Shown one piece after another: positions 60,301 to 61,559 of a stretch of 64,000 nucleotides of DNA. The position numbers were made by a program, and so were the translations under genes. This DNA is from Carposina sasakii. Lineage: Eukaryota > Arthropoda > Insecta > Lepidoptera > Carposinidae. Numbering within the stretch: the first letter of the stretch is position 1; each line of letters begins with the position of its first letter. The stretch lies in the NCBI GenBank assembly GCA_014607495.2, contig CP053149.1:16876120-16940119 (forward strand), given 5' to 3'. The notes under the pieces were generated by a model. That model was not told the origin of the DNA. It did no database searches and worked only from the letters and a program-made list of their open reading frames with translations.

Positions 60301-61509
60301 GCTTGTATTTTGGACTTTGTTGTCAACACGGAAGACGCTGCTGCCCACCTCCCGGAAACCCTTAATCGCCTCGTACAATACCCACGGGCAGACATGGGGT
60401 GGTACGAATTCTACTCTGCCGGCACCACGCGGCCAGTAATTTTTATTGGGGATTAAGTTATTATTATAAATTTTTTTTTTGTCCAATCGCTTGATACTTT
60501 GATCACTTTAATAAGTAAGTACTTGTTCTCCACTATTATGAGTATCTATTGCTTGGTAAAGGTATTACCAAGAAGGGTCATCGTCTGGTAGGCAGCTGAC
60601 CAGAAACAACTGACTTTGCAATAAAGATTTTTTAAAGAAACCCTTGCGCAGACCCCAAAAATAATGGCAATGAATGAGGAGTTTAGCATCTAGAGTTAGA
60701 TTATTATAATCTACATCAACCTATTGCAGTCTACTGCTGGACTTAGCCCCAGCCTTTATGGGCATAATAATAATTAGGTATATTCTCAAAATATTACATT
60801 TTACTTTATCACTATGCTACAAGACTTGATCTACTCGATTATACAATAATCGAATCTAACCTTGTTATCGACGGAGCAATGGTCTGCATGTCCGTGGCAG
60901 ACACAGCGCGCCGCCAGCGTCAGCGCCCGCACGGTGTAGTACTGCTGGCTGGAGGGCAGCGGCTGCGGCGCGCGGAGCGAGATGCGCACGCGCCGCGCGT
61001 TCACACCCTCGCCTATTGCCACGTGCATCTGTAGATTGGATACAAATGGCGCTGAAGCGAAATGGTACCTTAAGATGACACTGAGAAATTCATATGTCGC
61101 TATATTTAATTTAACTCGAGAAAAAAAATTCTCAATACAAGGCAATACGTTATGATTCTGTAATAGAATACCCTGTTTGTCTTATTTCATTGTTGCTGTG
61201 TTATTAAATTCTTTTGTAAAAAGAAATAGATTTAAAAGTAAATACCTCTCCATTCTCTAAAGGTCGTGGACTGGCAAACTGAGTGGAGCAAGTCAGTTTA
61301 TCAGCCCTATTAGTTCTCTTGACAGCTCGAGCTTTCCGCCGTCGTCTCTCCGGCCGCAGGTCCCACAGGCGTCTGCAGTGGTCTTTATCACCGTACGCTC
61401 GGATCAGACGCCAGTCCTCGCCGGCCTCCGATGAGGACACCTCCAGCGACCAGGCGAGAGGTCGAGGCGAAGGACCACACTTTATGATCACGTGGAGAAG
61501 CTCCATTTT
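125..61509 (-). CDS. wb: Laminin subunit alpha (wing blister type), 35 visible exons, partial at both ends
   Basis: This is a basement-membrane laminin alpha chain, which is secreted, pairs with beta and gamma chains through its coiled coil, and binds cell receptors through LG domains and, in wb, an RGD motif. Joined minus-strand exons give LN (C-terminal half), LE modules, L4, LE array, L4, LE modules, coiled coil and LG1 in continuous phase. Two L4 domains identify the alpha-1/2 class, as opposed to Drosophila LanA; an RGD in the first L4 agrees with what is known of Drosophila laminin alpha-2/wb. About 6,670 nt of coding sequence (roughly 2,220 residues) is visible. Signal peptide, early LN, LG2-LG5, promoter and poly(A) site are outside what I can place. 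Exceptions to clean splicing are at exons 3, 23, 33 and 34. The family call is firm; the wb assignment is inference from domain order. Confidence 0.93.
455..600 (+). mobile_element. tRNA-headed SINE, copy 1
   Basis: It has an A-box-like tagctcagtggttagagcac and B-box-like gggttcgattcccac, followed by the tail ttttttccatttctttatta shared with copies at 26.8 and 34.7 kb. The tRNA-like fold is imperfect, so this is a SINE and not a working tRNA gene. It lies between wb exons 34 and 35. Confidence 0.8.
939..1094 (-). CDS. wb: wb exon 34: LG1 domain, middle, with apparent one-base frameshift
   Basis: It begins [20 protein letters not shown] with LGGG and later reads [18 protein letters not shown] to RIEIER, both good LG1 matches, but in two different frames. 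The shift falls in a purine run around 1,015-1,031 (six Gs, then four). The exon is 156 nt where phases of its neighbours demand 155, so there is exactly one base too many. Either an assembly indel or a true lesion; I do not correct it. Confidence 0.75.
1698..1907 (-). CDS. wb: wb exon 33: LG1 domain, first part
   Basis: 70 codons, phase 0. It reads [20 protein letters not shown] and ends [13 protein letters not shown], the laminin-G strand pattern. I start it at the second of two AGs (CTCCAG|CGT), because the first one 10 nt upstream shifts the frame. That first AG and the pyrimidine tract lie in an adjacent MITE. Confidence 0.82.
1917..2212. mobile_element. MITE (family M1), next to wb exon 33 acceptor
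   Basis: Terminal inverted repeats start gaatgaatttggtaagagcg and, on the other strand, gatgaatttggtgagagtg. The body (gacactcgttctcgagccag, acacaccaagtagaaacact) is shared with the copy at 33.8 kb. The high-identity pair suggests fairly recent activity. Confidence 0.8.
2320..2525 (+). repeat. Non-LTR retroelement 3' fragment, between wb exons 32 and 33
   Basis: It includes gagaggcctatattcagcag and ggatattacggatgaaatgg followed by a tgatgata run, resembling the common end of insect non-LTR elements that code for a ...QQW... C-terminus. A weaker relative at 2,990-3,110 contains agacctatgtccaggaatgg. Confidence 0.55.
2708..2874 (-). CDS. wb: wb exon 32: end of coiled coil
   Basis: 167 nt, phase 1 to 0. 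It reads [20 protein letters not shown] and ends [14 protein letters not shown] before TCG|GTGAGT. The R/K-A-R-x-x-A-N-S ending is the usual link between the coiled coil and LG1. Confidence 0.93.
3280..3413 (-). CDS. wb: wb exon 31: coiled coil
   Basis: 134 nt, phase 2 to 1. It reads [19 protein letters not shown] to SALGAAQEH with donor G|GTCAGT. Strongly GC-rich and arginine-rich, in keeping with the adjacent exon. Confidence 0.9.
3605..3965 (-). mobile_element. Two degraded tRNA-headed SINE copies, between wb exons 30 and 31
   Basis: Copy 2 (3,605-3,840) has the reverse-complement B-box region gagatttgaattcacgatct and the shared extension tcggatgacgaattt. Copy 3 (3,895-3,965) repeats gagatttgaaatcacgacct. 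Both belong to the same family as the 26.8 kb copy, with decayed promoter boxes. Confidence 0.7.
4005..4152 (-). CDS. wb: wb exon 30: coiled coil
   Basis: 148 nt, phase 1 to 2. It encodes [20 protein letters not shown] to HAGTQAD. GC-rich. The first 30-45 nt of this exon with its acceptor recur twice, decayed, in the upstream intron (4,184-4,286). Confidence 0.9.
4184..4286 (-). repeat. Two decayed copies of the wb exon 30 start with its acceptor
   Basis: On the minus strand, 4,223-4,184 reads ctacagagctccgtttcgca then cctggagct, and 4,286-4,241 reads gtagagctccgttctcaact then ggaacatttgcgttgcgggg. Both match the genuine exon start at 4,158-4,111 (ctgcagagctccgttcgcac, ctggagcacctgcgtcgcgg). 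Confidence 0.75.
4527..4765 (-). CDS. wb: wb exon 29: coiled coil
   Basis: 239 nt, phase 2 to 1. It reads [19 protein letters not shown] to [13 protein letters not shown], an alanine-rich amphipathic helix. Borders are CTACAG and G|GTAATT. Confidence 0.92.
5122..5413 (-). mobile_element. SINE-like repeat (family S1) with target-site duplication at wb exon 28 donor
   Basis: The roughly 270-base body shares ggggtaggcagagcaccaag (here with an indel), accacatggtgccacttctg, gtcagtagagggacaagagg and the end agcagcatagaaga with copies at 20.1, 34.8, 37.1 and 62.1 kb. It is flanked by near-identical taccttttatat(t)cttc at 5,122 and 5,401, read as a target-site duplication that includes the splice donor. 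Confidence 0.8.
5404..5642 (-). CDS. wb: wb exon 28: coiled coil, donor next to a SINE
   Basis: 239 nt, phase 0 to 2. It starts [19 protein letters not shown] and ends DKAKKYK with donor AAAAG|GTACAT. The donor is followed immediately by a SINE copy; a near-copy of the junction (ATAAAAGGTA followed by ATG) lies on the far side of that SINE at about 5,122-5,134. Confidence 0.92.
5824..6060 (-). CDS. wb: wb exon 27: coiled coil
   Basis: 79 codons, phase 0, starting [20 protein letters not shown] and ending CRLMLE before GTAAGT. Heptad-like spacing of L, V and I with abundant charged residues fits laminin domain II. Confidence 0.93.
6135..6643 (-). CDS. wb: wb exon 26: start of coiled-coil domain II
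   Basis: The longest visible exon (509 nt, phase 1 to 0). It begins [19 protein letters not shown]; the C-x-x-C pair at this spot forms interchain disulphides in laminin trimers. It continues as charged, leucine-rich helix (for example [20 protein letters not shown]). Cysteine disappears after the start. Donor is TCG|GTAAGT. Confidence 0.95.
6797..7006 (-). CDS. wb: wb exon 25: last LE modules
   Basis: 210 nt, phase 1 to 1. It encodes [35 protein letters not shown] and [15 protein letters not shown]. Donor is C|GTAAGT, as at exon 17. Next comes the coiled-coil region. Confidence 0.93.
7429..7600 (-). CDS. wb: wb exon 24: LE modules
   Basis: 172 nt, phase 0 to 1. It encodes [37 protein letters not shown] and a module start ending CLCAQG, with donor G|GTGAGT. 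This LE group precedes the coiled coil. Confidence 0.93.
7791..7830 (-). repeat. Partial copy of wb exon 23 sequence in the next intron
   Basis: It reads cccgtcggcttttggatgct on the minus strand, against gcggtcggcttctggatgcc in exon 23 at about 8,065-8,040. Over about 26 bases four differ. It lies about 250 bases past the original. Confidence 0.5.
7889..8180 (-). CDS. wb: wb exon 23: L4b end and LE module, donor uncertain
   Basis: It starts in phase 2 after CCAG, giving [20 protein letters not shown], then [20 protein letters not shown] and [16 protein letters not shown]. The end is unclear. A strong G|GTGAGT donor at about 7,849 would be in the wrong phase and create a stop with exon 24. 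I chose the in-phase GGG|GTTACT at 7,889, which leaves an abnormal cysteine pattern (EGCCAIARG before NCT). A second in-phase option ends after CDP. The sequence GTTACTGGGG occurs twice here, so a local duplication may have disturbed the border. Confidence 0.6.
8846..9024 (-). CDS. wb: wb exon 22: second L4 domain, C-terminal part
   Basis: 179 nt, phase 0 to 2. In frame it reads [20 protein letters not shown] and [20 protein letters not shown], matching the W-x-x-x-x-G-K-x-A-x-R-x-x-L-M-x-A-L block of L4 domains. Other frames are also open here and should not be mistaken for the product. Donor is CT|GTAAGT. Confidence 0.88.
9358..9603 (-). CDS. wb: wb exon 21: second L4 domain, core
   Basis: 82 codons, phase 0. 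It contains the L4 core [20 protein letters not shown] and [18 protein letters not shown], with [10 protein letters not shown]. Boundaries are AG|GTTGAC and GAG|GTAAGT. Confidence 0.93.
9983..10180 (-). CDS. wb: wb exon 20: LE-to-second-L4 transition
   Basis: 66 codons, phase 0. It opens [20 protein letters not shown] and [13 protein letters not shown], then the first L4b strand ending AYSDERIH, with donor CAT|GTAAGT. It corresponds to exon 6 at the first L4. Confidence 0.93.
10608..10789 (-). CDS. wb: wb exon 19: LE modules
   Basis: 182 nt, phase 1 to 0. It starts [20 protein letters not shown], passes [13 protein letters not shown] and ends [12 protein letters not shown] before GTGAGT. The closing short cysteine cluster resembles exon 5, just before the other L4 domain. 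Confidence 0.92.
11203..11364 (-). CDS. wb: wb exon 18: LE modules
   Basis: 162 nt, phase 1 to 1. It encodes [35 protein letters not shown] and [13 protein letters not shown]. Donor is G|GTACGT. Confidence 0.9.
11625..11796 (-). CDS. wb: wb exon 17: LE module
   Basis: 172 nt, phase 0 to 1. It begins [19 protein letters not shown] and ends [17 protein letters not shown], with donor C|GTGAGT. It parallels exon 14 (EGYWLGG), suggesting an old module duplication within the array. Confidence 0.92.
12460..12805 (+). mobile_element. Composite SINE (family S3) with tRNA-like 3' part
   Basis: The body ctccgaccgtatttcggcca, gaccaatctctacggagatt and gcgcaggaccaacggtttta is a pattern I recognise as common in moths. 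It ends with tgggatcgaacttacgcctc and ttaaccacagggctatcacc, the complement of tRNA-like boxes. The open frame here is a by-product. Confidence 0.72.
13020..13140 (-). repeat. Interspersed repeat (family L1a), degraded copy
   Basis: It reads atcaccaacccgcctgccca, agcagtcttgtggcgtgccc and ggactgcaataggctgatga, the reverse complement of the family. It lies just outside wb exon 16. Confidence 0.65.
13337..13443 (-). CDS. wb: wb exon 16: LE module, first exon after the giant intron
   Basis: 107 nt, phase 1 to 0. It encodes [20 protein letters not shown], then [14 protein letters not shown], and ends GAG|GTTAGT. The phase match with exon 15 shows these are neighbours in the transcript despite the distance. 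Confidence 0.92.
13865..14095 (+). repeat. RTE-like retroelement 3' end
   Basis: It shows acgcccgcgacttcgtcagc, ataaaaatagcctatgtgtt, taacaaacatccatccatcc and ends tataatattagtaggat. This 3' end is widespread in Lepidoptera. Confidence 0.75.
15282..15491. mobile_element. Foldback MITE (family M4), copy 1
   Basis: Long imperfect inverted repeats begin cctcgagcacaccggatgcg and end cgcatccggtgtgctagagg. The arms are built of tgcgtatgcgtacacg-like steps, so they also pair internally. Same element at 55.7 and 56.6 kb. Confidence 0.85.
16425..16740 (+). repeat. Interspersed repeat (family D1)
   Basis: It shares gatgatgaatggaaacg, ctaccagaaaacatcacttc and cttccagcttttcccgccga with 54,730-55,015. 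No coding capacity is visible. Confidence 0.65.
17491..18135 (+). mobile_element. MITE (family M2) with internal tandem duplication
   Basis: It starts tacaggtgatttttggtcgt and ends aaaaaacatcctgta. The segment from gaaataattaatatctgtct to the end occurs twice (17,757-17,952 and 17,965-18,135); the second copy lacks about 30 bases. It shares sequence with copies at 21.7, 31.8 and 57.4 kb. Confidence 0.78.
20112..20416 (+). mobile_element. S1 repeat, full-length copy
   Basis: It runs from acatacatataatcaccc through cccttacggagtaggcagag and tgacaggtggtcagcccatc to a poly(T) tract and the end agcagcatagaaga, which is partly duplicated here as a short tandem. Confidence 0.78.
20420..21660. other. 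Intronic sequence, nothing recognised
   Basis: AT-rich, no ORF that looks coding, no clear repeat. Confidence 0.6.
21664..22059 (+). mobile_element. MITE (family M2)
   Basis: It runs from tacaggatgatttttggtcg through ggaagcatacctgggaagtg to aaaaaacatcctgtata. It directly abuts the M3 element that follows. Confidence 0.8.
22061..23730 (+). mobile_element. MITE (family M3) interrupted by two tandem non-LTR copies
   Basis: The left part (22,061-22,242) runs from tacaggtgtaacaaaaaggg to gtgatttcgagtctcaaa. The right part (23,649-23,730) resumes at tcaaattttggaaataggtt and ends acaccctgtat. The uninterrupted copy at 59.5 kb shows the two parts were once continuous. The host sequence tcaaa is repeated at both sides of the insert. 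Confidence 0.82.
22243..23648 (-). mobile_element. Two head-to-tail copies of a 5'-truncated non-LTR retroelement (about 692 bp each)
   Basis: Copies start near 22,270 and 22,962 with tctctgtttaaattctcggg and are nearly identical, ending in (TTA)n tracts. On the minus strand the element ends aataataatactttatttgtc, a common tail of non-LTR elements. It is GC-rich and gives long spurious open frames on both strands; none resembles a reverse transcriptase, so it appears to be a 3' fragment. Confidence 0.75.
24775..25025 (-). mobile_element. tRNA-headed SINE (family S2)
   Basis: On the minus strand the head reads ggccgattggtgtagttggt (A box) and tcttgggttcgaatcccggt (B box), followed by a body with acacaagaccttagggatct and a (CA)n run at the far end. 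Confidence 0.82.
25580..25850 (+). repeat. Interspersed repeat (family L1a), copy
   Basis: It contains cctattgcagtccactgctg, cctcccccagggcacgccac, ggcaggcgggttggtgaccg and the end ctctactctgccggcaccac. The same order is seen at 58.4 and 60.2 kb. I take it to be part of a lepidopteran retroelement. Confidence 0.75.
26755..27010 (-). mobile_element. tRNA-headed SINE, best preserved copy
   Basis: On the minus strand it reads ggtggctcagtggtaagagc (A box) and gtgggttcgattcccacccg (B box), with the tail aataaagaaatggaaaaaat at its low-coordinate end as seen on plus, and the shared extension through ggatgacgaattttaccat to caaccatatcc. Confidence 0.82.
27676..27845. mobile_element. Imperfect foldback element
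   Basis: Left arm ccttaaggttgtctttccac then tgtgctatg; right arm catagcacat then gtggaaatgaagcttaaga. The arms are about 55 bases with mismatches. Confidence 0.6.
29425..29530 (+). repeat. Interspersed repeat (family L1a), 3' fragment
   Basis: It contains cggaaacccttaatcacccc, cgatacccacgggcagacat and ctactctgccgacaccaaat, matching the end of the 25.6 kb copy. Confidence 0.62.
29915..30160 (+). mobile_element. tRNA-headed SINE (family S2), second copy
   Basis: Plus-strand head gacggccgattggtgtagta and cctgggttcgaataccggta, body with tttgtttccgagtcattgat and ccttagggatcttaatgtgg. It matches the 24.8 kb copy in reverse. Confidence 0.84.
31802..32176 (-). mobile_element. MITE (family M2), inverted
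   Basis: On plus it reads atacagagtgtttttttgtg, then ggtacgtactctatacatca and ends gtcaacg reversed (cgttgacgaccaaaaatcat). This is the reverse complement of the 21.7 kb copy. Confidence 0.8.
33805..34102. mobile_element. MITE (family M1), second copy
   Basis: It begins gcacccgtatgatgaatttg and ends with the inverse, caaattcatcatacgggtgc. The interior matches the 1.9 kb copy over nearly its whole length. Confidence 0.82.
34724..34797 (-). mobile_element. tRNA-headed SINE, truncated copy
   Basis: It shares the tail aataaagaaatggaaaaaa and B-box region gtgggaatcgaacccacgac with the 26.8 kb copy, but stops at gcataccgtgc, before the A box. Confidence 0.75.
34806..35074 (+). mobile_element. S1 repeat, full-length copy
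   Basis: It begins tttatacatacatataatta, includes gacggggtaggcagagcatc and gacttgtacagtatgcctgg, and ends cactcccagagcagcatag. It has inserted next to the truncated tRNA-headed SINE at 34.7 kb. Confidence 0.78.
37137..37391 (+). mobile_element. S1 repeat, full-length copy
   Basis: It carries cttacggggtaggcagagca, caagaccctcttgtccctct and the terminal agcagcatagaaga in the usual order. It lies 250 bases upstream of the small ORF at 37.6 kb. Confidence 0.78.
37642..37881 (+). CDS. Small unrecognised ORF inside the giant intron
   Basis: 79 codons, starting [20 protein letters not shown] and ending PRPLYIAIN. It is lysine/glutamate-rich at first and basic at the end. An AATAAA-like signal (gaaataaac) follows the stop by about 20 bases. 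No family recognised, no splice sites or promoter clear; may be chance. Confidence 0.22.
   Translation: MRRTVSYKQLHKLIKAVEKSETKGLLKEKISLKAPTSDTTAEVTEFIDTLIEKPAHAPLLHRDSHRRVIRPRPLYIAIN
37903..38196. mobile_element. Foldback MITE with about 95-base inverted arms
   Basis: The left arm gaacatagaggaataagatg ... gtgcttcacaattctagttc pairs with the right arm ggactggaattgtgaggcac ... atcttattcctctatgacaa. The short central loop is AT-rich. Flanking acaagaaca on both sides reads as a target-site duplication. Single copy in the window. Confidence 0.83.
38309..38432 (-). mobile_element. S1 repeat, truncated copy
   Basis: Only the half from cttgtacatctcaactatac to gtgattatatgtatgtatgt is present, so it lacks the poly(T)/agcagcatagaaga end. 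Confidence 0.72.
38530..38552 (+). repeat. Simple repeats
   Basis: An (AAAC)n run occurs here. Others in the window: (TATCC)n at 33,664-33,690, a cgtatcgtacggtat tandem at 31,564-31,602, (CA)n at 24,778-24,790, and (TTA)n at 22,258, 22,942 and 23,632. Confidence 0.8.
39843..39975. mobile_element. Small foldback element
   Basis: Left arm attacacttaaacctaaatg and right arm gatttaggtttaagtgtgac are inverted copies, with further pairing around aattagtc/gactaaga and ctgtccttttctctctcag/agagagatag. Confidence 0.7.
39980..43230. other. Repeat-poor intronic block, candidate regulatory DNA
   Basis: I found no repeat family member in this 3.2 kb. It has mixed base composition (for example the GC-richer 40,590-40,900) and many TAATTA- and ATCGAT-like words. 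Enhancer function is only a guess from position and composition. A 140-codon opening on plus at 40,171-40,593 is not convincing as a gene. Confidence 0.35.
43259..43517 (-). CDS. Unrecognised ORF with signal-peptide-like start, possible alternative wb first exon
   Basis: An ATG with an in-frame upstream stop opens an ORF of 92 codons (to 43,239). It starts [19 protein letters not shown], a short basic N-region and hydrophobic core typical of a signal peptide, then a basic cysteine-containing region ([20 protein letters not shown], later [12 protein letters not shown]) and [16 protein letters not shown] donor at 43,258-43,257 would leave phase 1, exactly the phase of laminin exon 16. I recognise no family. 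It could instead be a small secreted peptide gene nested in the intron, or chance. The coordinates given stop at the putative donor. Confidence 0.35.
43735..43860 (-). promoter_or_regulatory. CpG-rich patch upstream of the signal-peptide ORF, possible promoter
   Basis: This about 125-base patch contains many CG dinucleotides (tttcgcgcgtattttcgctg, then gctcatccgccggctcggca) in an AT-rich intron, and lies 220-340 bases upstream of the ATG at 43,517. No clear TATA box is visible. Promoter status is inference from composition and position only. Confidence 0.25.
43865..49200. other. Intronic sequence, mostly unassigned
   Basis: AT-rich with a few fragments of a common moth repeat (for example gtagccagacttcccggatc at 45,690, tggagatgcagctgat-like at 45,830). 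A GC-richer patch at 47,220-47,410 is unexplained. No supported gene. Confidence 0.5.
49205..49415 (-). repeat. RTE-like retroelement 3' end, inverted
   Basis: It contains gaaacggctgaatcgatttc, ataggctaccttttatcccg and cacgcggacggagtcgcggg, the reverse complement of the family seen at 13.9 kb. A weaker fragment lies at 18,425-18,545. Confidence 0.72.
49899..50060 (-). CDS. wb: wb exon 15: LE module, last exon before the giant intron
   Basis: 162 nt, phase 1 to 1. After TAG it reads [20 protein letters not shown] and continues to [18 protein letters not shown], with donor G|GTGAGT. The reading joins exactly in phase to exon 16, 36 kb away, giving [12 protein letters not shown]. Confidence 0.9.
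50235..50345 (+). mobile_element. S3 repeat fragment
   Basis: It contains tcctccgaccgtacttcgtt, atggcgaccaatcccat and gtgcgcaaacacaggtgcac, matching the S3 5' region. It lies between wb exons 14 and 15. Confidence 0.65.
50474..50639 (-). CDS. wb: wb exon 14: LE module
   Basis: 166 nt, phase 0 to 1. I start it at EGYWLGG because CELC-EEGYW then has LE spacing; an AG three bases earlier (CAGCAG) would add a glutamine. It ends [10 protein letters not shown] with G|GTGAGT. Very GC-rich. Confidence 0.88.
50932..51108. mobile_element. Foldback MITE (family M5), copy 1
   Basis: Left part agcaaaagcaaaacgatagc and right part gctatcgctttgcttcggct, with the end ttacgtaatcagggg shared with the 53 kb element. 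Confidence 0.65.
51138..51645. mobile_element. AT-rich element with short inverted ends
   Basis: It starts ataatagggaatatgcgtct and ends tcatgcatataccctattag, giving inverted ends of about 15 bases. A matching right end (acgtgcatattccctattgt) occurs alone at 48,085-48,106. The interior is AT-rich with no ORF. Confidence 0.55.
51647..51722 (+). repeat. About 20-base tandem repeat, 3-4 copies
   Basis: The unit is close to ttcatgccgcagcacgtggg, repeated three times with small changes and a partial fourth. It is GC-rich against an AT-rich background. Confidence 0.8.
51936..52083 (-). CDS. wb: wb exon 13: LE modules
   Basis: 148 nt, phase 2 to 0, GAG|GTGAGA donor. It encodes [20 protein letters not shown], then [20 protein letters not shown], ending CELCE. 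Standard LE cysteine spacing. Confidence 0.92.
52557..52684. mobile_element. Foldback MITE (family M6), just past wb exon 12 donor
   Basis: It begins tggggtaagcacgaaccttt and ends cgttcgcgctcacccctca, with partly inverted interior. It matches 54,363-54,482 in reverse. Confidence 0.7.
52713..52852 (-). CDS. wb: wb exon 12: LE module
   Basis: 140 nt, phase 0 to 2. It starts [19 protein letters not shown] and ends [12 protein letters not shown] with the last codon split across the intron. Donor is AA|GTCAGT. A small MITE ends about 28 bases past the donor. Confidence 0.9.
52887..53212. mobile_element. Foldback MITE (family M5), nested arms, upstream of wb exon 12
   Basis: Outer arms tctggccatacaccgtactt / gatagtgtatggccagcata and inner arms gattacgtaaaagcaatagc / gctattgcttttacgtaatc form two concentric inverted repeats. 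The GC-rich centre contains a short purine/pyrimidine GT/AC tract. Confidence 0.72.
53572..53660 (-). CDS. wb: wb exon 11: LE module
   Basis: 89 nt, phase 1 to 0. It encodes [20 protein letters not shown] followed by [10 protein letters not shown], a near-perfect LE second half with a potential N-glycosylation site (NTT). Donor is CAA|GTGAGT. Confidence 0.93.
53905..54075 (+). mobile_element. Truncated S1 repeat joined to a MITE fragment
   Basis: S1 runs from acatataatcatactttta to tgacaggtggtcagcag, then switches at about 54,042 to agggtggcaacgaaaaaaca and tcctgtata, the end of the M2 MITE family. The chimera ends 16 bases before the wb exon 10 donor. Confidence 0.7.
54091..54262 (-). CDS. 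wb: wb exon 10: L4a end and LE module
   Basis: 172 nt, phase 0 to 1. It starts with the last L4 strand [14 protein letters not shown] and switches to cysteine-rich sequence with [15 protein letters not shown] and [11 protein letters not shown]. Donor is G|GTTAGT. GC content is much higher than in flanking introns. Confidence 0.92.
54363..54482. mobile_element. Foldback MITE (family M6), second copy
   Basis: Inverted ends aggggtaagcacgaacctct and aggttcgtgcttacccca, with inner pairing cgtaacgctagcg / cgctagcgttacg. It lies 100 bases upstream of wb exon 10. Confidence 0.78.
54730..55015 (+). repeat. Interspersed repeat (family D1), second copy
   Basis: It matches the 16.4 kb copy (gaatggaaactacgggaaaa, tctaccagaaaacatcactt) and has an extra duplication of ttcccgccgaa at its end. 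It lies between wb exons 9 and 10. Confidence 0.65.
55172..55359 (-). CDS. wb: wb exon 9: first L4 domain, part 3
   Basis: 188 nt, phase 1 to 0, ends GAG|GTAAGT. It encodes [18 protein letters not shown], a [14 protein letters not shown] segment, and a hydrophobic strand [20 protein letters not shown], matching the conserved end of the L4 fold. Confidence 0.93.
55681..55899. mobile_element. Foldback MITE (family M4), copy 2
   Basis: It runs from aagcctcgagcacaccggat to atccggtgtgctcgaggctt, giving near-perfect inverted ends. It lies in the intron between wb exons 8 and 9. Confidence 0.87.
56029..56191 (-). CDS. wb: wb exon 8: first L4 domain, part 2, with RGD
   Basis: 163 nt, phase 0 to phase 1. 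It begins [20 protein letters not shown], the conserved L4 core (typically YYWxxPxxFLGDxLxSYGGxL), and continues to GSDFILVGA. It contains R-G-D at 56,078-56,086 in the context GVARGDTGG. Splice borders are CAG and G|GTTAGT. Confidence 0.93.
56078..56086 (-). other. wb: RGD tripeptide in first L4 domain
   Basis: Codons AGA GGT GAC spell R-G-D in the context VARGDTGG inside exon 8. From established work, an RGD-containing fragment of Drosophila laminin alpha-2 (wb) interacts with PS2 integrin. Function here is inferred from that. Confidence 0.75.
56614..56836. mobile_element. Foldback MITE (family M4), copy 3
   Basis: It runs from aaggctcgagcagaccggat to ccggtgtgctcgagcctt. It lies 0.7 kb from copy 2 across exon 8, so the exon is bracketed by two copies of one element. 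Confidence 0.87.
57386..57772 (+). mobile_element. MITE (family M2), in wb intron between exons 7 and 8
   Basis: It starts tacagggttttttttggtca and ends aaaaaacaccctgta, so inverted ends tacagggtg(t)ttttt are clear. It ends 69 bases from exon 7. Confidence 0.8.
57841..57945 (-). CDS. wb: wb exon 7: first L4 domain, part 1
   Basis: 35 codons, phase 0, [20 protein letters not shown] followed by a stretch ending in KLYLITFE. This is the beginning of laminin IV type A. A MITE ends 69 bases on the low-coordinate (downstream) side of the exon. Confidence 0.88.
58139..58282 (-). CDS. wb: wb exon 6: LE-to-L4 transition
   Basis: 48 codons, phase 0. It begins [18 protein letters not shown], the signature preceding L4 domains, continues [13 protein letters not shown] and leads into the L4a start. 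Donor is ACT|GTGAGT. Exon 20 opens with the near-identical [11 protein letters not shown] before the second L4, so the two LE-L4 junctions are clearly paralogous. Confidence 0.93.
58437..58655 (+). repeat. Interspersed repeat (family L1a), copy
   Basis: It starts catcatcatcatcagcctat, then ttgcagtccactgctggacg and ctgggcaggcgggttggtga, ending near ccggaaacccgtaatcgccc. It lies between wb exons 5 and 6. Confidence 0.75.
58745..58947 (-). CDS. wb: wb exon 5: LE modules
   Basis: 203 nt, phase 1 to phase 0, flanked by CAG and GTGAGG. It encodes [19 protein letters not shown], a middle LE module with [14 protein letters not shown], and [20 protein letters not shown]. Cysteine spacing fits LE repeats ahead of the first L4 domain. 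Confidence 0.92.
59201..59306 (-). CDS. wb: wb exon 4: LE module
   Basis: Starts GAGAAC after CAG, ends in phase 1 before GTAAAA. It encodes [20 protein letters not shown] and then [13 protein letters not shown], a canonical C-x-x-C-x-x-GYY turn followed by the first two cysteines of the next LE module. Confidence 0.92.
59485..59749. mobile_element. MITE (family M3), uninterrupted copy
   Basis: Ends are tacagggtgtaacaaaaagg and its inverse, ctgttacaccctgta. Nearly 65 bases at each end are inverted copies (aatagcccactatagagaac / gttctctatagtgggctatt). It lies in the intron between wb exons 3 and 4. Confidence 0.85.
59847..60092 (-). CDS. wb: wb exon 3: LE module with acidic spacer
   Basis: 82 codons, phase 0. 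It starts [15 protein letters not shown] and ends with a second cysteine cluster, [14 protein letters not shown] to VNCT. Between them lies an unusual acidic, cysteine-free stretch ([17 protein letters not shown]). The donor I chose is ACG|GTTCGT, because it alone keeps phase 0 into exon 4 and rebuilds the [14 protein letters not shown] motif; the stronger-looking GTAGGT 29 nt further on would break the frame. Confidence 0.82.
60205..60440 (+). repeat. Interspersed repeat (family L1a), copy
   Basis: It contains agcctattgcagtctactgc, cagggcacgccacaagactg and gcctcgtacaatacccacgg. It lies between wb exons 2 and 3. A short related stretch follows at 60,717-60,760. Confidence 0.72.
60861..61028 (-). 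CDS. wb: wb exon 2: end of LN domain and start of first LE module
   Basis: Phase 0 at both ends, 56 codons, starting MHVAIGEGV and ending with [17 protein letters not shown]. The CxCxGHAxxC pattern is the standard LN-to-LE transition in laminins. The loop between LENGE and the ARRVRISLR strand is shorter than in vertebrate alpha chains, so a small upstream exon cannot be excluded, but the phases join cleanly. Confidence 0.9.
61246..61509 (-). CDS. wb: wb exon 1 (first visible): LN domain, middle part
   Basis: It starts in phase 0 after CAG and ends GAG|GTATTT. The 88 codons begin [20 protein letters not shown], the conserved LN strand equivalent to VIIKAANSPRPGNW of other alpha chains, and end with [15 protein letters not shown], matching the conserved C-T/S-T-Q-F-S-x-P-x-P-L-E-N-G-E block. 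The preceding LN half and signal peptide must be on exons upstream; I found no convincing candidate up to base 64,000. Confidence 0.93.
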
Positions 61510-61559
61510 CTGGAAAGGAATTTACACGTTAGGTTAGCATTCGCGATTGTTACACAGCT